DNA of 64,000 nt from Acidobacteriota bacterium (GTDB taxonomy: Bacteria; Acidobacteriota; Vicinamibacteria; Vicinamibacterales; UBA2999). How positions within the stretch are numbered: the first letter of the stretch is position 1; every line of letters begins with the position of its first letter. Both the position numbers and the translations under genes were made by a program. This document shows, piece after piece, positions 29,474 through 39,448 of the stretch. The stretch covers positions 51,564 to 115,563 of the forward strand of contig CANIBQ010000006.1 in the NCBI GenBank assembly GCA_947465645.1. The letters run 5' to 3'. The notes under the pieces were generated by a model. It did no database searches. It had not been told where the DNA came from and was given only the letters and a program-made list of their open reading frames with translations.

Positions 29474-30337
29474 TCAGGCCAGAGCTTTTCCGTACAGCGC
29501 GAGCAACCGGCTCCAGGCCTTCTCGGCCTGTGGCTCGTTGTAGACCTGCGAATCGGGTGGGCACCAGCCGTGCGCGGCGCCTGCGTACACCTCGATTTCC
29601 GCGGGCAGGTTCGCCTTCGCGAAGGTGTCCTTCAGCACGTTCTTGTCATTGGGCGCACGCATGTCGTCGTTGGCGGCGATCGCGATCAGCAGCTGCGCCT
29701 TGGTCCTGGCGGCCTGAAGGTGCGGGCTGTTCGGCATGTCGGTCACGAGCCCGCCGCCATGGAAGGATGCGACCGCGCCGACGCGATCGGGCACCGCGGC
29801 CGCGGTGCGAAACGCGATCGGGCCGCCCATGCAATACCCCTGGGTGCCGATCTTGCGGTTCCTGGCCACCGAAGGCTGCCGGTCCAGCCAGGCGATGAAC
29901 GCCTTCGCATCGGTCGTCTGGGTCGTCTCGTTGAGAGCCTGCGCGAGCGGCATCAGCTGCGGAATCGGCGTAGTGGAGCCCTTCTCCGCCGTGGGGGCCT
30001 TCTTCACGCGATAGAACGGATTGACCACGAGCACCGAATAGCCTGTTTCGGCGAGCCGCTTGCCCATCTGGCGGAACGCGGGCCGCAGCCCGAAGATGTC
30101 CGGCCACACCAGGACGGCCGGAGCCGTGCCGGTCACCGGGTGCACCCAGTACGCGTCGGCGGTGCCGTCCGGCGTCATCACGGTGACTTCCGATTCGGTG
30201 ACCGTGACGGCGTTGGCAACCTGCGGCAGCATCATCGCGACTCCCGCGCCCAGGAGGACGCCAAACTGGCGCCGCGTGACCATCCCGCGCGCCTCGAACT
30301 CCTGCCGATCCTTCTCAAACTGATCCTGTTCGCACAT
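29474..30337 (-). CDS. Exported (Tat-type) dienelactone hydrolase family protein
   Basis: A 287-residue alpha/beta hydrolase. TRRQFGVLLGAGVAMMLP after a polar lead resembles a twin-arginine signal, and cleavage after VANA would place the enzyme in the periplasm. The triad is Cys in GYCMGG, Asp in IAANDDMRAP and His in GAAHGWCPPD. A second, cytoplasmic family member is at 4175. It is followed upstream by a small membrane-protein gene on the same strand, and both are enclosed by inverted GTTCT word repeats. Confidence 0.87.
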   Translation of the reverse strand: MCEQDQFEKDRQEFEARGMVTRRQFGVLLGAGVAMMLPQVANAVTVTESEVTVMTPDGTADAYWVHPVTGTAPAVLVWPDIFGLRPAFRQMGKRLAETGYSVLVVNPFYRVKKAPTAEKGSTTPIPQLMPLAQALNETTQTTDAKAFIAWLDRQPSVARNRKIGTQGYCMGGPIAFRTAAAVPDRVGAVASFHGGGLVTDMPNSPHLQAARTKAQLLIAIAANDDMRAPNDKNVLKDTFAKANLPAEIEVYAGAAHGWCPPDSQVYNEPQAEKAWSRLLALYGKALA

Positions 30338-30352
30338 ATTGGCTCCTTCAAG

Positions 30353-30589
30353 CTAGCTCTGGATTCGCAGCGTTGCGTGTCCGGGATCCGGTGGGGGTAG
30401 CGCGTCTTTCTCGCGCCGGCGCTTGATGAAGATCACGATCGCGCCGACCAGGAGGCCGGTCGCCGCGGCCACCAGCATGATCACCCCGGTCATGCTCACC
30501 GCGCCCATCACGACGTCGCCCACGGTGATCTCCTGCGCCACGGGCGGCTGCTTGAGCACCTCGACGACGATGGGGTTCTGTTGGAACAT
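30353..30589 (-). CDS. Small single-pass membrane protein
   Basis: A 78-residue protein with one transmembrane helix (GAVSMTGVIMLVAAATGLLVGAIVIFI) followed by positively charged KRRREKD, so the C-terminus is probably cytoplasmic. The frame also offers GTG 30595 inside the repeat, but ATG 30589 is more natural. I recognise no family. It sits just upstream of the Tat-exported hydrolase. Confidence 0.6.
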   Translation of the reverse strand: MFQQNPIVVEVLKQPPVAQEITVGDVVMGAVSMTGVIMLVAAATGLLVGAIVIFIKRRREKDALPPPDPGHATLRIQS

Positions 30590-30631
30590 GAACACGAACC
30601 TGGAACCGAGAACTTAGAACTTAGAACCGGG
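30585..30631. repeat. GAACTTAGAAC word repeat (right member of an inverted pair)
   Basis: Words GAACCTGGAAC, GAGAACTTAGAAC and TTAGAACC are the complements of the repeat at 29426-29473. It overlaps the 3' end of pepA (whose last residues are GSKF) and the 5' end of the small membrane gene. Confidence 0.75.
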
Positions 30632-32143
30632 ATCCCTGTTCCACGATTCCGTGTCGAGCGCGAGCTCGGCCATCGTCCGGACGGCCACGCCGGTGGCGCC
30701 ACGCGGCTGGTACGGCTTGGCCTCGTCGGCCCAGGCGGTGCCTGCGATGTCCATGTGGACCCATGGCAAATCGCCGGTGAACTCCTTGATGAACAGCGCG
30801 CCGGTGATGGCGCCGGCCGCGCGGCCCCCGGTATTGCCAAAGTCCGCGATATCGCTCTTGAACAGCTCGCGGTAGTCGTCGAACACCGGCATCGGCCAGC
30901 AGCGGTCGCCGGCGCGCTCGCCGGCGCGCCGCACCTGCTCCACCCAGGCGTCCGGCGTGCCGAACAGTCCGGTGGTGGTCTTGCCCAGCGCCACGACGCA
31001 GGCGCCCGTCAGCGTGGCGACGTCCACCAGGTGCGTGGCGCCGAGCTGGCGCGCGTACCAGACGCCGTCGCCGAGGACCAGCCGTCCTTCGGCATCGGTG
31101 TTGAGGATCTCGACGGTCTTTCCCTGGGCGCTCGTGAGGACGTCGCCCGGTTTCATCGCCTTGCCCCCAGGCATGTTCTCGGTCGTCGGCACGACGGCAA
31201 CGCAGCGGACGCGCGCCTTCAGGCGCGAGATGGCGGCCATCGCGCAGATCACCGCGGCGCCGCCGGACATGTCGTCCTTCATCTTGTCCATGTTCTCCGC
31301 CGGCTTGATCGAGATCCCGCCGGTGTCGAACGTGATGCCCTTCCCGATCAGCCCGAGCACGATGCCGTCCACGGCATCCTTCGGCTCGTGGCGCAGCACC
31401 ATCATGCGCGGCGGCTCCACGCTGCCGCGCGCGACGCCGAGCAACAGCCCCATCTTGAGCTCAGCGATCTTGTGCTCGTCGAAGACCTCGACCTTCAGGC
31501 CGGCGGCCTTGGCGATCGCGCTGCCGCGATCGGCGAAGACGCGCGGCGTCAGGCTGTTGCCGGGCTCGTTGGAGAGCTCACGGGCCAGGTTGCTGCACTC
31601 GCCCAGCACGCGTCCCCGCTCGACCGCGCGCTCGATTGCCGCGGACTCGCCGCCCACGCGCAGTTCGACTGATTCGACAAAAGGCCGCGGCGGTTCCACG
31701 GTCTGGTACGACGCGCCTTCGAAGTTGGCGAGGATCGCGCCCTCGGCGAGCGCCTGCGCCGCCTGCTCGGGCGTCGCGGGCGTGCCAGGACGATGGACGA
31801 TGGCGATGCGTGGGATGCGGCGCTGCCGGGCGGCCAGCGCCACGGTCGTCGCGACGCGGCGCAGGCGCTCCGGCGTGCAGTCCTTCCGCTGGCCCGCGCC
31901 GACGAGCGCGATCCGGCCGGTCTTCCACCCGCTCACCGGCGTGATGAAGAGGTCGTAGGCTTTGCCCTTGAATTCGCCCCGCGCGCGGATCCGGCCGATG
32001 TCGCCGCCCGATGCCGCGTCGAGCTCCGGCTCGTCGGCGAGGTCGTCGTCTTCGAAGACAGGAAAGATGAGAAGGTCGGTGTCGATATCGCGTGAAGATC
32101 GGGTCGTGACCGAGACCGCCGGGGTCTTGTGAACCGTGTGCAT
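30614..32143 (-). CDS. pepA: Leucyl aminopeptidase (M17)
   Basis: A 509-residue cytosol aminopeptidase. The C-terminal catalytic domain has NTDAEGRLVLGDGV, GKGITFDTGGISIKP and KDDMSGGAAVICAM, the two-metal M17 signature. The N-terminal macro-like domain is present. It releases N-terminal residues in peptide turnover; some PepA proteins also bind DNA. ATG 32143 faces the divergent PKD gene across 89 bp. The last residues come from the neighbouring word repeat. Confidence 0.95.
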   Translation of the reverse strand: MHTVHKTPAVSVTTRSSRDIDTDLLIFPVFEDDDLADEPELDAASGGDIGRIRARGEFKGKAYDLFITPVSGWKTGRIALVGAGQRKDCTPERLRRVATTVALAARQRRIPRIAIVHRPGTPATPEQAAQALAEGAILANFEGASYQTVEPPRPFVESVELRVGGESAAIERAVERGRVLGECSNLARELSNEPGNSLTPRVFADRGSAIAKAAGLKVEVFDEHKIAELKMGLLLGVARGSVEPPRMMVLRHEPKDAVDGIVLGLIGKGITFDTGGISIKPAENMDKMKDDMSGGAAVICAMAAISRLKARVRCVAVVPTTENMPGGKAMKPGDVLTSAQGKTVEILNTDAEGRLVLGDGVWYARQLGATHLVDVATLTGACVVALGKTTTGLFGTPDAWVEQVRRAGERAGDRCWPMPVFDDYRELFKSDIADFGNTGGRAAGAITGALFIKEFTGDLPWVHMDIAGTAWADEAKPYQPRGATGVAVRTMAELALDTESWNRDPGSKF

Positions 32144-32172
32144 CGAATCGACTGTCCTCTTGTGCTAATTGC

Positions 32173-32202
32173 TTGTCGCGCCGAAGGATGCGGGCTTAGA
32201 AT
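32173..32202 (+). promoter_or_regulatory. Promoter of the PKD-domain gene
   Basis: TTGTCG (32173-32178) and TAGAAT (32197-32202) lie 18 bp apart, giving a sigma-70-type promoter. The start would be near 32209, with a 24-base leader before ATG 32233. Confidence 0.5.
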
Positions 32203-32232
32203 CAGACAGGATCATCACCAACGGGGAACATC

Positions 32233-32676
32233 ATGGCCCATTTACGGATCGCGTCCTGCACGCTGGCCGCGGTCGCTGCCGCTTTCCTTGCGTCCGGCCA
32301 CGCGCTCAACGCTCAGCGGGACACGGCCGACAAGAAGCCCAGTTTATCACTCAAGGCCACTCCTCCCCTGGGTTTCTCCCCGCTGCGCGTGCGCACCGCC
32401 GTCGAAGTACGCGGCGGCAGCGACGACTACGCCGACTTCTACTGCGCCGGCACCGAGTGGGACTGGGGTGACGGCACCATCTCCGAGATGTCGAGCGACT
32501 GCGACCCGTACGAAGCCGGCAAGAGCACGATTCGCCGGGCGTTCACTGCCGAACACACCTACCGCGAGCGCGGCGCGCACAAGATCGTCTTTCGCCTGAA
32601 GCAGAAAAACCGTATCGTCGGCTCGGCCGCCGTCAGCATCCAGGTGCGCGCAGGGACGGGCGAGTACGACAGGTGA
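32233..32676 (+). CDS. Secreted PKD-like domain protein
   Basis: A 147-residue exported protein. The signal peptide (about residues 1-27, ending GHALNAQ) is followed by a single PKD-like Ig domain with the hallmark WDWGDGT. Two cysteines (YCAGTEW, SDCDPY) may form a disulfide. Such domains bind carbohydrate or protein on the cell surface. The stop overlaps the next gene by four bases (GTGA). Confidence 0.8.
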   Translation: MAHLRIASCTLAAVAAAFLASGHALNAQRDTADKKPSLSLKATPPLGFSPLRVRTAVEVRGGSDDYADFYCAGTEWDWGDGTISEMSSDCDPYEAGKSTIRRAFTAEHTYRERGAHKIVFRLKQKNRIVGSAAVSIQVRAGTGEYDR

Positions 32677-33125
32677 GCGGTGACGCCGTCTCCGTCGACC
32701 AGGTGATGGCGGAGCTCCAGGGCCGGGTACGCGAGCGCCTTCGGCTGCAGCTGCTGCAGAGCGGCGCCTCCCCCGCCTTCGAGGATCCCGCGGTGTTCGC
32801 CGAAGTCGAAGCGATGCTGCAGACCGCGGCTAATACCACTGACATGTCGACCCTCATCCTGCCCGAGCTGCTCGGCGATCCGCGCACCTGGCGCCTGGCC
32901 ACCCGCATCGAGTACCAGTCGCACCGCGAAGGCGGCGCCGCGTCGCTGATCATGTTCGCCAAGCGGCGCATCCTGATGCCGATCTTCCGCTGGTTCTTCG
33001 AATACAGCCGCGACAATTTCGAGCGGCAGCGGCGGGTCAACGGGGTCCTTTTCGCCTGCGTGCAGGAGCTCGCCGCCGAGACGACGCGCCTGCGCCAGGA
33101 AGTCTCGCGTCTGTCCTCGAAGTGA
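32673..33125 (+). CDS. Hypothetical protein upstream of a glycosyltransferase
   Basis: A 150-residue soluble protein starting at GTG 32673. It is mostly helical (VMAELQGRVRERLRLQLLQ, ending QELAAETTRLRQEVSRLSSK, a likely coiled-coil). A central KRRILMPIFRWFFEYSRDNFERQ stretch is basic and amphipathic and may bind membrane. I recognise no family. The four-base overlaps on both sides suggest translational coupling with the PKD protein and the glycosyltransferase. Confidence 0.6.
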   Translation: MSGDAVSVDQVMAELQGRVRERLRLQLLQSGASPAFEDPAVFAEVEAMLQTAANTTDMSTLILPELLGDPRTWRLATRIEYQSHREGGAASLIMFAKRRILMPIFRWFFEYSRDNFERQRRVNGVLFACVQELAAETTRLRQEVSRLSSK

Positions 33126-34393
33126 AACTCGGGTTCGTCGTCCAGCGCTACGGCGCCGCAATCGCGGGCGGGTCCGAGGAGCATTGCCGCCAGCTTGCCG
33201 AGCGCCTCCTGCCGCGGCACGACATCACCGTCCTCACCACCTGCGCGCGCGACTACGTCACGTGGGAGAACACGTTTCCAGCCGGCGCGGCGGTCGAGAA
33301 TGGCGTGCGGGTCCTCCGATTTCCCGTGGCCCAGCCCCGGCGCATGAAGGTCTTTGCGGACCTGAGCGACGAGGTGTTCGACGGCGGTGCGCCCCTGGAG
33401 CGGCAGGAAGAATGGTTTCGCGAGAATGGTCCCGAGGTGCCCGGCCTCCTCGACCACCTGCGCGAGGAGGGATCCTCGTACGACCTGATCCTGTTCTGGA
33501 CGTATCGCTACTTCCCGTCGTACTTCGGGCTTCCCCTGGTGGCGGAGCGAGCGGTGCTCGTGCCCACCGCGGAGGAGGACCCGGCGATCGACCTCGGCGT
33601 GCTCTGCGAGTTTTTCAGGCTGCCGAAGGGCTACATCTTCCTGACCCCGGAGGAGGAACAGCTGGTGTCGAGCCGCGCCGGAGGGCCGCTCGGGCCTTCC
33701 GTCACGATCGGCATTGGCCTCGACCCCGAGCCATCGCCCGCCGATTCGCGCGCGCAGCTCGACGAGATCGGCATTCCCGGGGACTACCTGCTCTACCTGG
33801 GCCGCGTCGATCGGAACAAGGGCTGCGACACGCTGTTCGACTACATGCAGTCGTACACGGGCGAAGGCAACGATGCGCACCTGGTGCTGGCAGGTCCGGC
33901 GAAGATGCAGGTGCCGGCCGACCCGCACATCCGGGCACTCGGGTACGTCTCGGACCAGATCCGCCGATCCCTGCTCACGCACGCACGAGCCCTGATCGTG
34001 CCGTCGCCGTACGAGAGCCTCAGCATCGTGCTGCTCGAAGCGTGGAATCACGGCATCCCCGCGATCGTGAATGAATGGTGCAAGGTGCTGGCGGGACAGG
34101 TGGCGCGCGCCAACGGCGGGTTGTCGTATCGCACCGCGTCGGAGTTCCACGAGGTGCTGCAGTATTTCGCCACGCATCCGCGCGAGCGTGACGTCATGGG
34201 ACGGCAGGGCCTCGCCTACATCGAACGCGAGTATCGATGGCCCACGGTGCTGGCACGGGTCGAAGGCCTGTTGGAGCAGATCGTGCGCGTCAGTCCCCCG
34301 CGACGATCAGCGGAATCCGCGCCAGCCGGCCTTCCACCAACCGGTACGCCCGCGCGTCCAGAGGGCCGGCGCCCGCCACCGGCCCGGCGATGA
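33122..34393 (+). CDS. GT4-family glycosyltransferase
   Basis: A 423-residue GT-B fold transferase. GFVVQRYGAAIAGGSEEHCRQLAERL is the N-terminal acceptor domain opening. PSPYESLSIVLLEAW is the E-x7-E motif of retaining GT4 enzymes that holds the nucleotide-sugar donor. It probably decorates a surface glycan. Start GTG 33122 overlaps the previous gene by 4 bp. The last 35 residues (Pro/Arg-rich) lie over the 3' part of the convergent JAMM gene and are probably not part of the fold. Confidence 0.87.
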   Translation: MKLGFVVQRYGAAIAGGSEEHCRQLAERLLPRHDITVLTTCARDYVTWENTFPAGAAVENGVRVLRFPVAQPRRMKVFADLSDEVFDGGAPLERQEEWFRENGPEVPGLLDHLREEGSSYDLILFWTYRYFPSYFGLPLVAERAVLVPTAEEDPAIDLGVLCEFFRLPKGYIFLTPEEEQLVSSRAGGPLGPSVTIGIGLDPEPSPADSRAQLDEIGIPGDYLLYLGRVDRNKGCDTLFDYMQSYTGEGNDAHLVLAGPAKMQVPADPHIRALGYVSDQIRRSLLTHARALIVPSPYESLSIVLLEAWNHGIPAIVNEWCKVLAGQVARANGGLSYRTASEFHEVLQYFATHPRERDVMGRQGLAYIEREYRWPTVLARVEGLLEQIVRVSPPRRSAESAPAGLPPTGTPARPEGRRPPPARR

Positions 34394-34697
34394 TGTAGAC
34401 GAATTCACCGAACGCCAGCTCCAGATCGGTTGGAGACGGTTCGGGCGCGCTGCGCGGGTGCGAGTGGTAGGCACCGACGACGCCGTACGGGGTTCCCCGG
34501 GTGCGCCTGATCTGGGACAGGTATTCGGTCGAGGAAATCTCGTAACGGCGCGCTGGATCGTCGGCCACGTTGGTGGCGGCTGCCGCTTCGACGATCTGCT
34601 CCGGCGTGCCGATCAGGAAGCCGCAGCACTCGCGGGCCGGGTCGGCGCGGGCATGTGCCGCGATCGTGGCGAGTGCGGCCGCCCGGATACGCAGCAC
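34290..34697 (-). CDS. JAB1/MPN (JAMM) metallopeptidase, M67 type
   Basis: A 135-residue single-domain JAMM protein. ECCGFLIG supplies the Glu, and AYHSHPRSAPEPSPTDLE the H-x-H-x10-D zinc motif. Bacterial members of this size resemble Mec+/CysO-type or RadC-unrelated JAB domains that cleave isopeptide bonds or cysteine from carrier proteins; no sulfur-carrier gene is near. The frame is open to 34799, but GTG 34697, five bases past the thiolase stop, gives the normal N-terminus. Its 3' end overlaps the glycosyltransferase by 104 bp on the other strand. Confidence 0.85.
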   Translation of the reverse strand: MLRIRAAALATIAAHARADPARECCGFLIGTPEQIVEAAAATNVADDPARRYEISSTEYLSQIRRTRGTPYGVVGAYHSHPRSAPEPSPTDLELAFGEFVYIIAGPVAGAGPLDARAYRLVEGRLARIPLIVAGD

Positions 34698-34701
34698 CGG
34701 G

Positions 34702-35897
<1,196 letters not shown>

Positions 35898-35898
<1 letters not shown>

Positions 35899-36545
35899 CA
35901 GAACCTTCCCGGCTCCCCGTCCAGCAACAGCACGGCGCCCGTTGCCTGGCGCACTGCCTCGACGGTGGTGTCCGACGCAATCTCCTTCAGGACCAGGCCG
36001 CGCGGCGTGACCTCGATCACCGCCATCTCGGTGACGATCAGGTTGACGACCTTGAGCCCCGTCAGCGGCAGCGTGCACGCTTTCAGGATCTTGTGCCCCC
36101 CGTCCCTGGTCGTGTGCTCCATCGCGATGATCACGCGCCTGGCGCCGGCGACCAGGTCCATCGCGCCGCCCATCCCCTTGACCATTTTGCCGGGGATCAT
36201 CCAGTTGGCCAGGTTGCCCTGTTCATCGACCTCCATCGCCCCAAGGACGGTCAGATCGATGTGGCCGCCGCGGACCATCGCAAAGGAATCGGCGCCGCTG
36301 AAGTAGGACGCGCCAGGCAGCTCCGTGACCGTTTCCTTGCCCGCGTTGATCAGGTCCGGATCAACCTCCTCGTCGGTCGGGTACGGTCCCACGCCGAGCA
36401 TGCCGTTCTCCGAATGCAGCGTGATGTCGACGTGCGGCGGCACGTAATTGGCCACCAGCGTGGGCATGCCGATGCCGAGGTTGACGTAGTCGCCGTCGCG
36501 CAGCTCCCCCGCGACCCTCCGGACGATGCGTTCGCGCTTGTCCAT
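35898..36545 (-). CDS. scoB: 3-oxoacid CoA-transferase subunit B
   Basis: A 215-residue beta subunit. [10 protein letters not shown] carries the catalytic Glu46 that forms the CoA thioester. [10 protein letters not shown] and [20 protein letters not shown] are family motifs. It moves CoA from succinyl-CoA to acetoacetate with subunit A encoded just upstream. The gap to scoA is two bases. Confidence 0.95.
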
Positions 36546-36547
36546 GG

Positions 36548-37249
36548 TCAGGCCGCCCGGGTGCGCGTCGTGCGCCGCTCGATGCGCTTTTCGTACGGAC
36601 CGCCCTCGATGACGTGCTTCACGTAGATCCCGGGGGTCACGACGGCCTCCGGATCGAGGGCGCCAGGCTCGACGAGCTGTTCGATCTCCGCGATCGTCAC
36701 CTTCGCGGCCGTCGCCATCATCGGGTTGAAGTTCCGGGAGGTCTTCCGGTAGACGAGGTTGCCGAGGCGATCGCCGCGGTACCCCTTGATGAAGGCGAAG
36801 TCGGCCTTGAGCGCCATCTCCAGCACGTACGAGCGGCCGTCGATGACGCGGGTCTCCTTGCCTTCGGCGACCACCGTGCCGAAGCCGGTGGGGGTGAAGA
36901 ACCCGCCGATGCCGGCGCCGCCTGCGCGGATGCGCTCCGAGAAGGTGCCCTGGGGCACGAGCTCGACCTCGATCTCGTGGCTGAGCGCCTGCCGCTCGAA
37001 TTCCTTGTTCTCGCCCACGTAGGTCGAGATCATCTTGCGAATCTGCCGCGCCTTCAGCAGCATGCCGACGCCGAACTCGTCGACGCCCGCATTGTTGCTG
37101 ACGATCGTGAGGTCCCGCGTGCCCTGCTCGTGAAGGGCCTTGATGAGATCCTCGGGGACGCCGCAGAGGCCGAAGCCTCCCACCATGATCGTCGCGCCGT
37201 CCGGGATCATCGAGACGGCGTCAGCGGCGCTCTTCAGCACCTTGTCCAT
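36548..37249 (-). CDS. scoA: 3-oxoacid CoA-transferase subunit A
   Basis: A 233-residue alpha subunit. The opening is [22 protein letters not shown], with [16 protein letters not shown] and [22 protein letters not shown] further on. The frame is open to 37462, but ATG 37249 is the conserved start. It heads scoA-scoB-thiolase, a ketone-body or poly-hydroxybutyrate degradation unit, 41 bp downstream of the DUF5916 gene on the same strand. Confidence 0.94.
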   Translation of the reverse strand: MDKVLKSAADAVSMIPDGATIMVGGFGLCGVPEDLIKALHEQGTRDLTIVSNNAGVDEFGVGMLLKARQIRKMISTYVGENKEFERQALSHEIEVELVPQGTFSERIRAGGAGIGGFFTPTGFGTVVAEGKETRVIDGRSYVLEMALKADFAFIKGYRGDRLGNLVYRKTSRNFNPMMATAAKVTIAEIEQLVEPGALDPEAVVTPGIYVKHVIEGGPYEKRIERRTTRTRAA

Positions 37250-37290
37250 CCCGCGATTATAGTACGCGCGGCGAACGGCTGCGCCGACGG

Positions 37291-39447
37291 TTACCAGTAC
37301 CAGCGGTACGCGAGCTTGGTTTGTATCGCACGGCTTTGCTGAAGCAGCCGGCCGGATACATCGGTCTGGTAGTCGGTGTAGACGAGATAGAAATTGCTGT
37401 CCCGCCCGTAGATCAGGTGCAGCCGGACCTGCGTGTTGAGGTCCTGCGTCAACCCGTTCCACTGGACGAAGGCGTCCACCACCGCGCGGGACGTGACCGG
37501 GACGCTGACGCGCGCCCGGGGCAGGTGCGTCGTAAACGTGCCCTGCGGCAGTTGAATGTCGTTGCGCTGGTAGTCGCCCGAGAGCACCAGGTGGGGCGAG
37601 GCGCGCCAGGTTCCGGAAAACGTCAGCGCCCCGCGTTGGCCGCCGTAATAGTCGCCGCCCTGGACCTCCACGTTGGCCGTAAAAGGCCGGCCGGCGAAAC
37701 CCTCATACCCCACCACCCAGCGGTCGAAGGTATAGCCCCCAGCCGGAATCACGATCCCTTGCCGCGGATTAATCACGAACGGGTCGTCGGTGGGATCGAG
37801 CCGATCGAGGTTGCCTTCGAGCGCGAACCGCACGGTGTCACCGGTCGGCAGCTCATTCCTCACCCAGACCGTCCGCTCGCGCGTATCCAGCCGCCCTTGC
37901 AGGTTCGAGAGGTAGCTGAACTCCCCCGCGATGTCGACCTTGCGAGCCCACGGCCGGTTGAGGCGCCAGCCACGCCGCAGGTTCGCCTCCTGGCGGTGAA
38001 GGTCGCGACGGCGGACGAACCCGAGCGCCGGGTCGAAGCGATCGTCGATCCTCAACGTCCGCAGCGTAAGGCCCCACCGGTCCTGCTCGTAGACCAGCCC
38101 GGTCGAGAACGCCGCGGGCCGATCGCGCATCGTGCGATCGTTGACGACGCTGAGAAAGCCGTCAACCTGGAGGTACCGTCCGAGCCACAGGCGTGTGTCC
38201 GCCCCAATCGTCTGGCTGTTCCTCAGGTCCGATGCCGCGGACGTGACGATGCCACCGACATAGGAGCGGCTGCCGACGTTCCACCGTACGCGCCCGGCGG
38301 TCTGATTCGCCGTCGGCGTCGCCAGGTGCTTGTCGGTCTGCGTCGTCAGGACGCCGACATCGAACCGCCCGACCTTCCCGGTCATCCGGGCGCCGCCCAG
38401 GATGGGGATCGGCTGCCCTCCAGCCAGCCCGATTCGGCGGCTGAAGAACATCTGCAAGTCCTGCCCGAGGCCAACGTTGAAGAGTTGCGCGCTCTCCAGG
38501 AAGAACTCGCGCTTCTCGGGGAAGAAGAGCGCAAAGCGCGTCAGGTTGACCTGCTGGTCGTCCACCTCGACCTGGGCGAAGTTCGTGTTGTAGGTCAGGT
38601 CGAGTGCGAGGGCGGGACCAAGTGCCAGTTTGGCGTCGGCCCCGAAATCGAGCGTGCCCTCGGTGCCGCGCGCCTGGAACCGGCTGCGTCCGGCGGCCAC
38701 GAACGGCACCACCTGCGCGTTGCCGCTCGACTGGATCTCCGAGATCCCTTCGAGGTGCCCGGCGTATTCGAGACGGCTCAATCCAAAATTGGGCGGTTCG
38801 GGTACCCACTGGACGGTCTCATTCCCCTGCTTGATCAGCCGCTCGATCTGAAATCCCCAGATCTGTTCGCCGTCTCCCTCTGGAAAACGAATGATGCGAA
38901 ATGGAATGCGGACCTCGGCGCTCCACCCGTCCGCGTGCCGCTGGGTGCGAACGTCCCAGACCTCGTCCCAGTTCGGCAGCCAGCCGCCGTTGTCGAGCTG
39001 CGCGTCCTGCTTGGTGCCAAAGGCGTTGAAGGAGAACGCGTAGCCGCGGCGGTGGTCGTGGAACGTATCGATCGCAAACCGGACGACGTCGTCGAGCTGC
39101 CAGACGCCGTCCCACCGGTACCGCATCATGGTTCGCGTCACGGCGGACGGATCCGATTCGTAGGCGTAGAAAGCGGCATACAGGGCCTGGTCGTCGTAGA
39201 CCAGGCGCGCCTCGGTCCGCTGAGACGGAGGCACCCCGCGCCCGGGCACGACCTGCACCAGTTCGGTCAGGACATGCGCGCCCTGCCACGCAGCGTCCGA
39301 CAGGTCACCGTCAATGACCGGGGGCGTCTCGACGCGAATCGCGCGGTAGGACGGCTTGTCGGCGTCGTCGGGGAGCTCCTGCGCGGAAGACCGGGCTGAG
39401 GGAAGCACGATGAACGCGCTGACCAGCAACGCGCAGCCAATCTTCAT
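37291..39447 (-). CDS. DUF5916 outer-membrane protein with CBM9-like N-terminus
   Basis: A 718-residue exported protein. The signal peptide ends SARSSAQ. A CBM9-like domain (PPVIDGDLSDAAWQGA, LVYDDQALYAAFYAYESDP, EVRIPFRIIRF) covers about residues 40-230. The remainder is rich in alternating beta-strands typical of an outer-membrane barrel and ends in an aromatic residue (KLAYRWYW). This is the DUF5916 arrangement seen in Bacteroidota and Acidobacteriota, whose role is unknown. The start is one base after the tyrA stop, so it may be expressed from the aromatic operon. Confidence 0.87.
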   Translation of the reverse strand: MKIGCALLVSAFIVLPSARSSAQELPDDADKPSYRAIRVETPPVIDGDLSDAAWQGAHVLTELVQVVPGRGVPPSQRTEARLVYDDQALYAAFYAYESDPSAVTRTMMRYRWDGVWQLDDVVRFAIDTFHDHRRGYAFSFNAFGTKQDAQLDNGGWLPNWDEVWDVRTQRHADGWSAEVRIPFRIIRFPEGDGEQIWGFQIERLIKQGNETVQWVPEPPNFGLSRLEYAGHLEGISEIQSSGNAQVVPFVAAGRSRFQARGTEGTLDFGADAKLALGPALALDLTYNTNFAQVEVDDQQVNLTRFALFFPEKREFFLESAQLFNVGLGQDLQMFFSRRIGLAGGQPIPILGGARMTGKVGRFDVGVLTTQTDKHLATPTANQTAGRVRWNVGSRSYVGGIVTSAASDLRNSQTIGADTRLWLGRYLQVDGFLSVVNDRTMRDRPAAFSTGLVYEQDRWGLTLRTLRIDDRFDPALGFVRRRDLHRQEANLRRGWRLNRPWARKVDIAGEFSYLSNLQGRLDTRERTVWVRNELPTGDTVRFALEGNLDRLDPTDDPFVINPRQGIVIPAGGYTFDRWVVGYEGFAGRPFTANVEVQGGDYYGGQRGALTFSGTWRASPHLVLSGDYQRNDIQLPQGTFTTHLPRARVSVPVTSRAVVDAFVQWNGLTQDLNTQVRLHLIYGRDSNFYLVYTDYQTDVSGRLLQQSRAIQTKLAYRWYW

Positions 39448-39448
39448 G

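Noticed and set aside
29426..30631. Insertion sequence flanked by terminal inverted repeats
   Set aside because: The enclosed genes are a hydrolase and a small membrane protein, with no transposase; the flanks are word repeats, not typical IS ends.
37321..39399. Plus-strand open frame of 692 codons opposite the DUF5916 gene
   Set aside because: No signal peptide or domain; the minus strand has a convincing exported protein.
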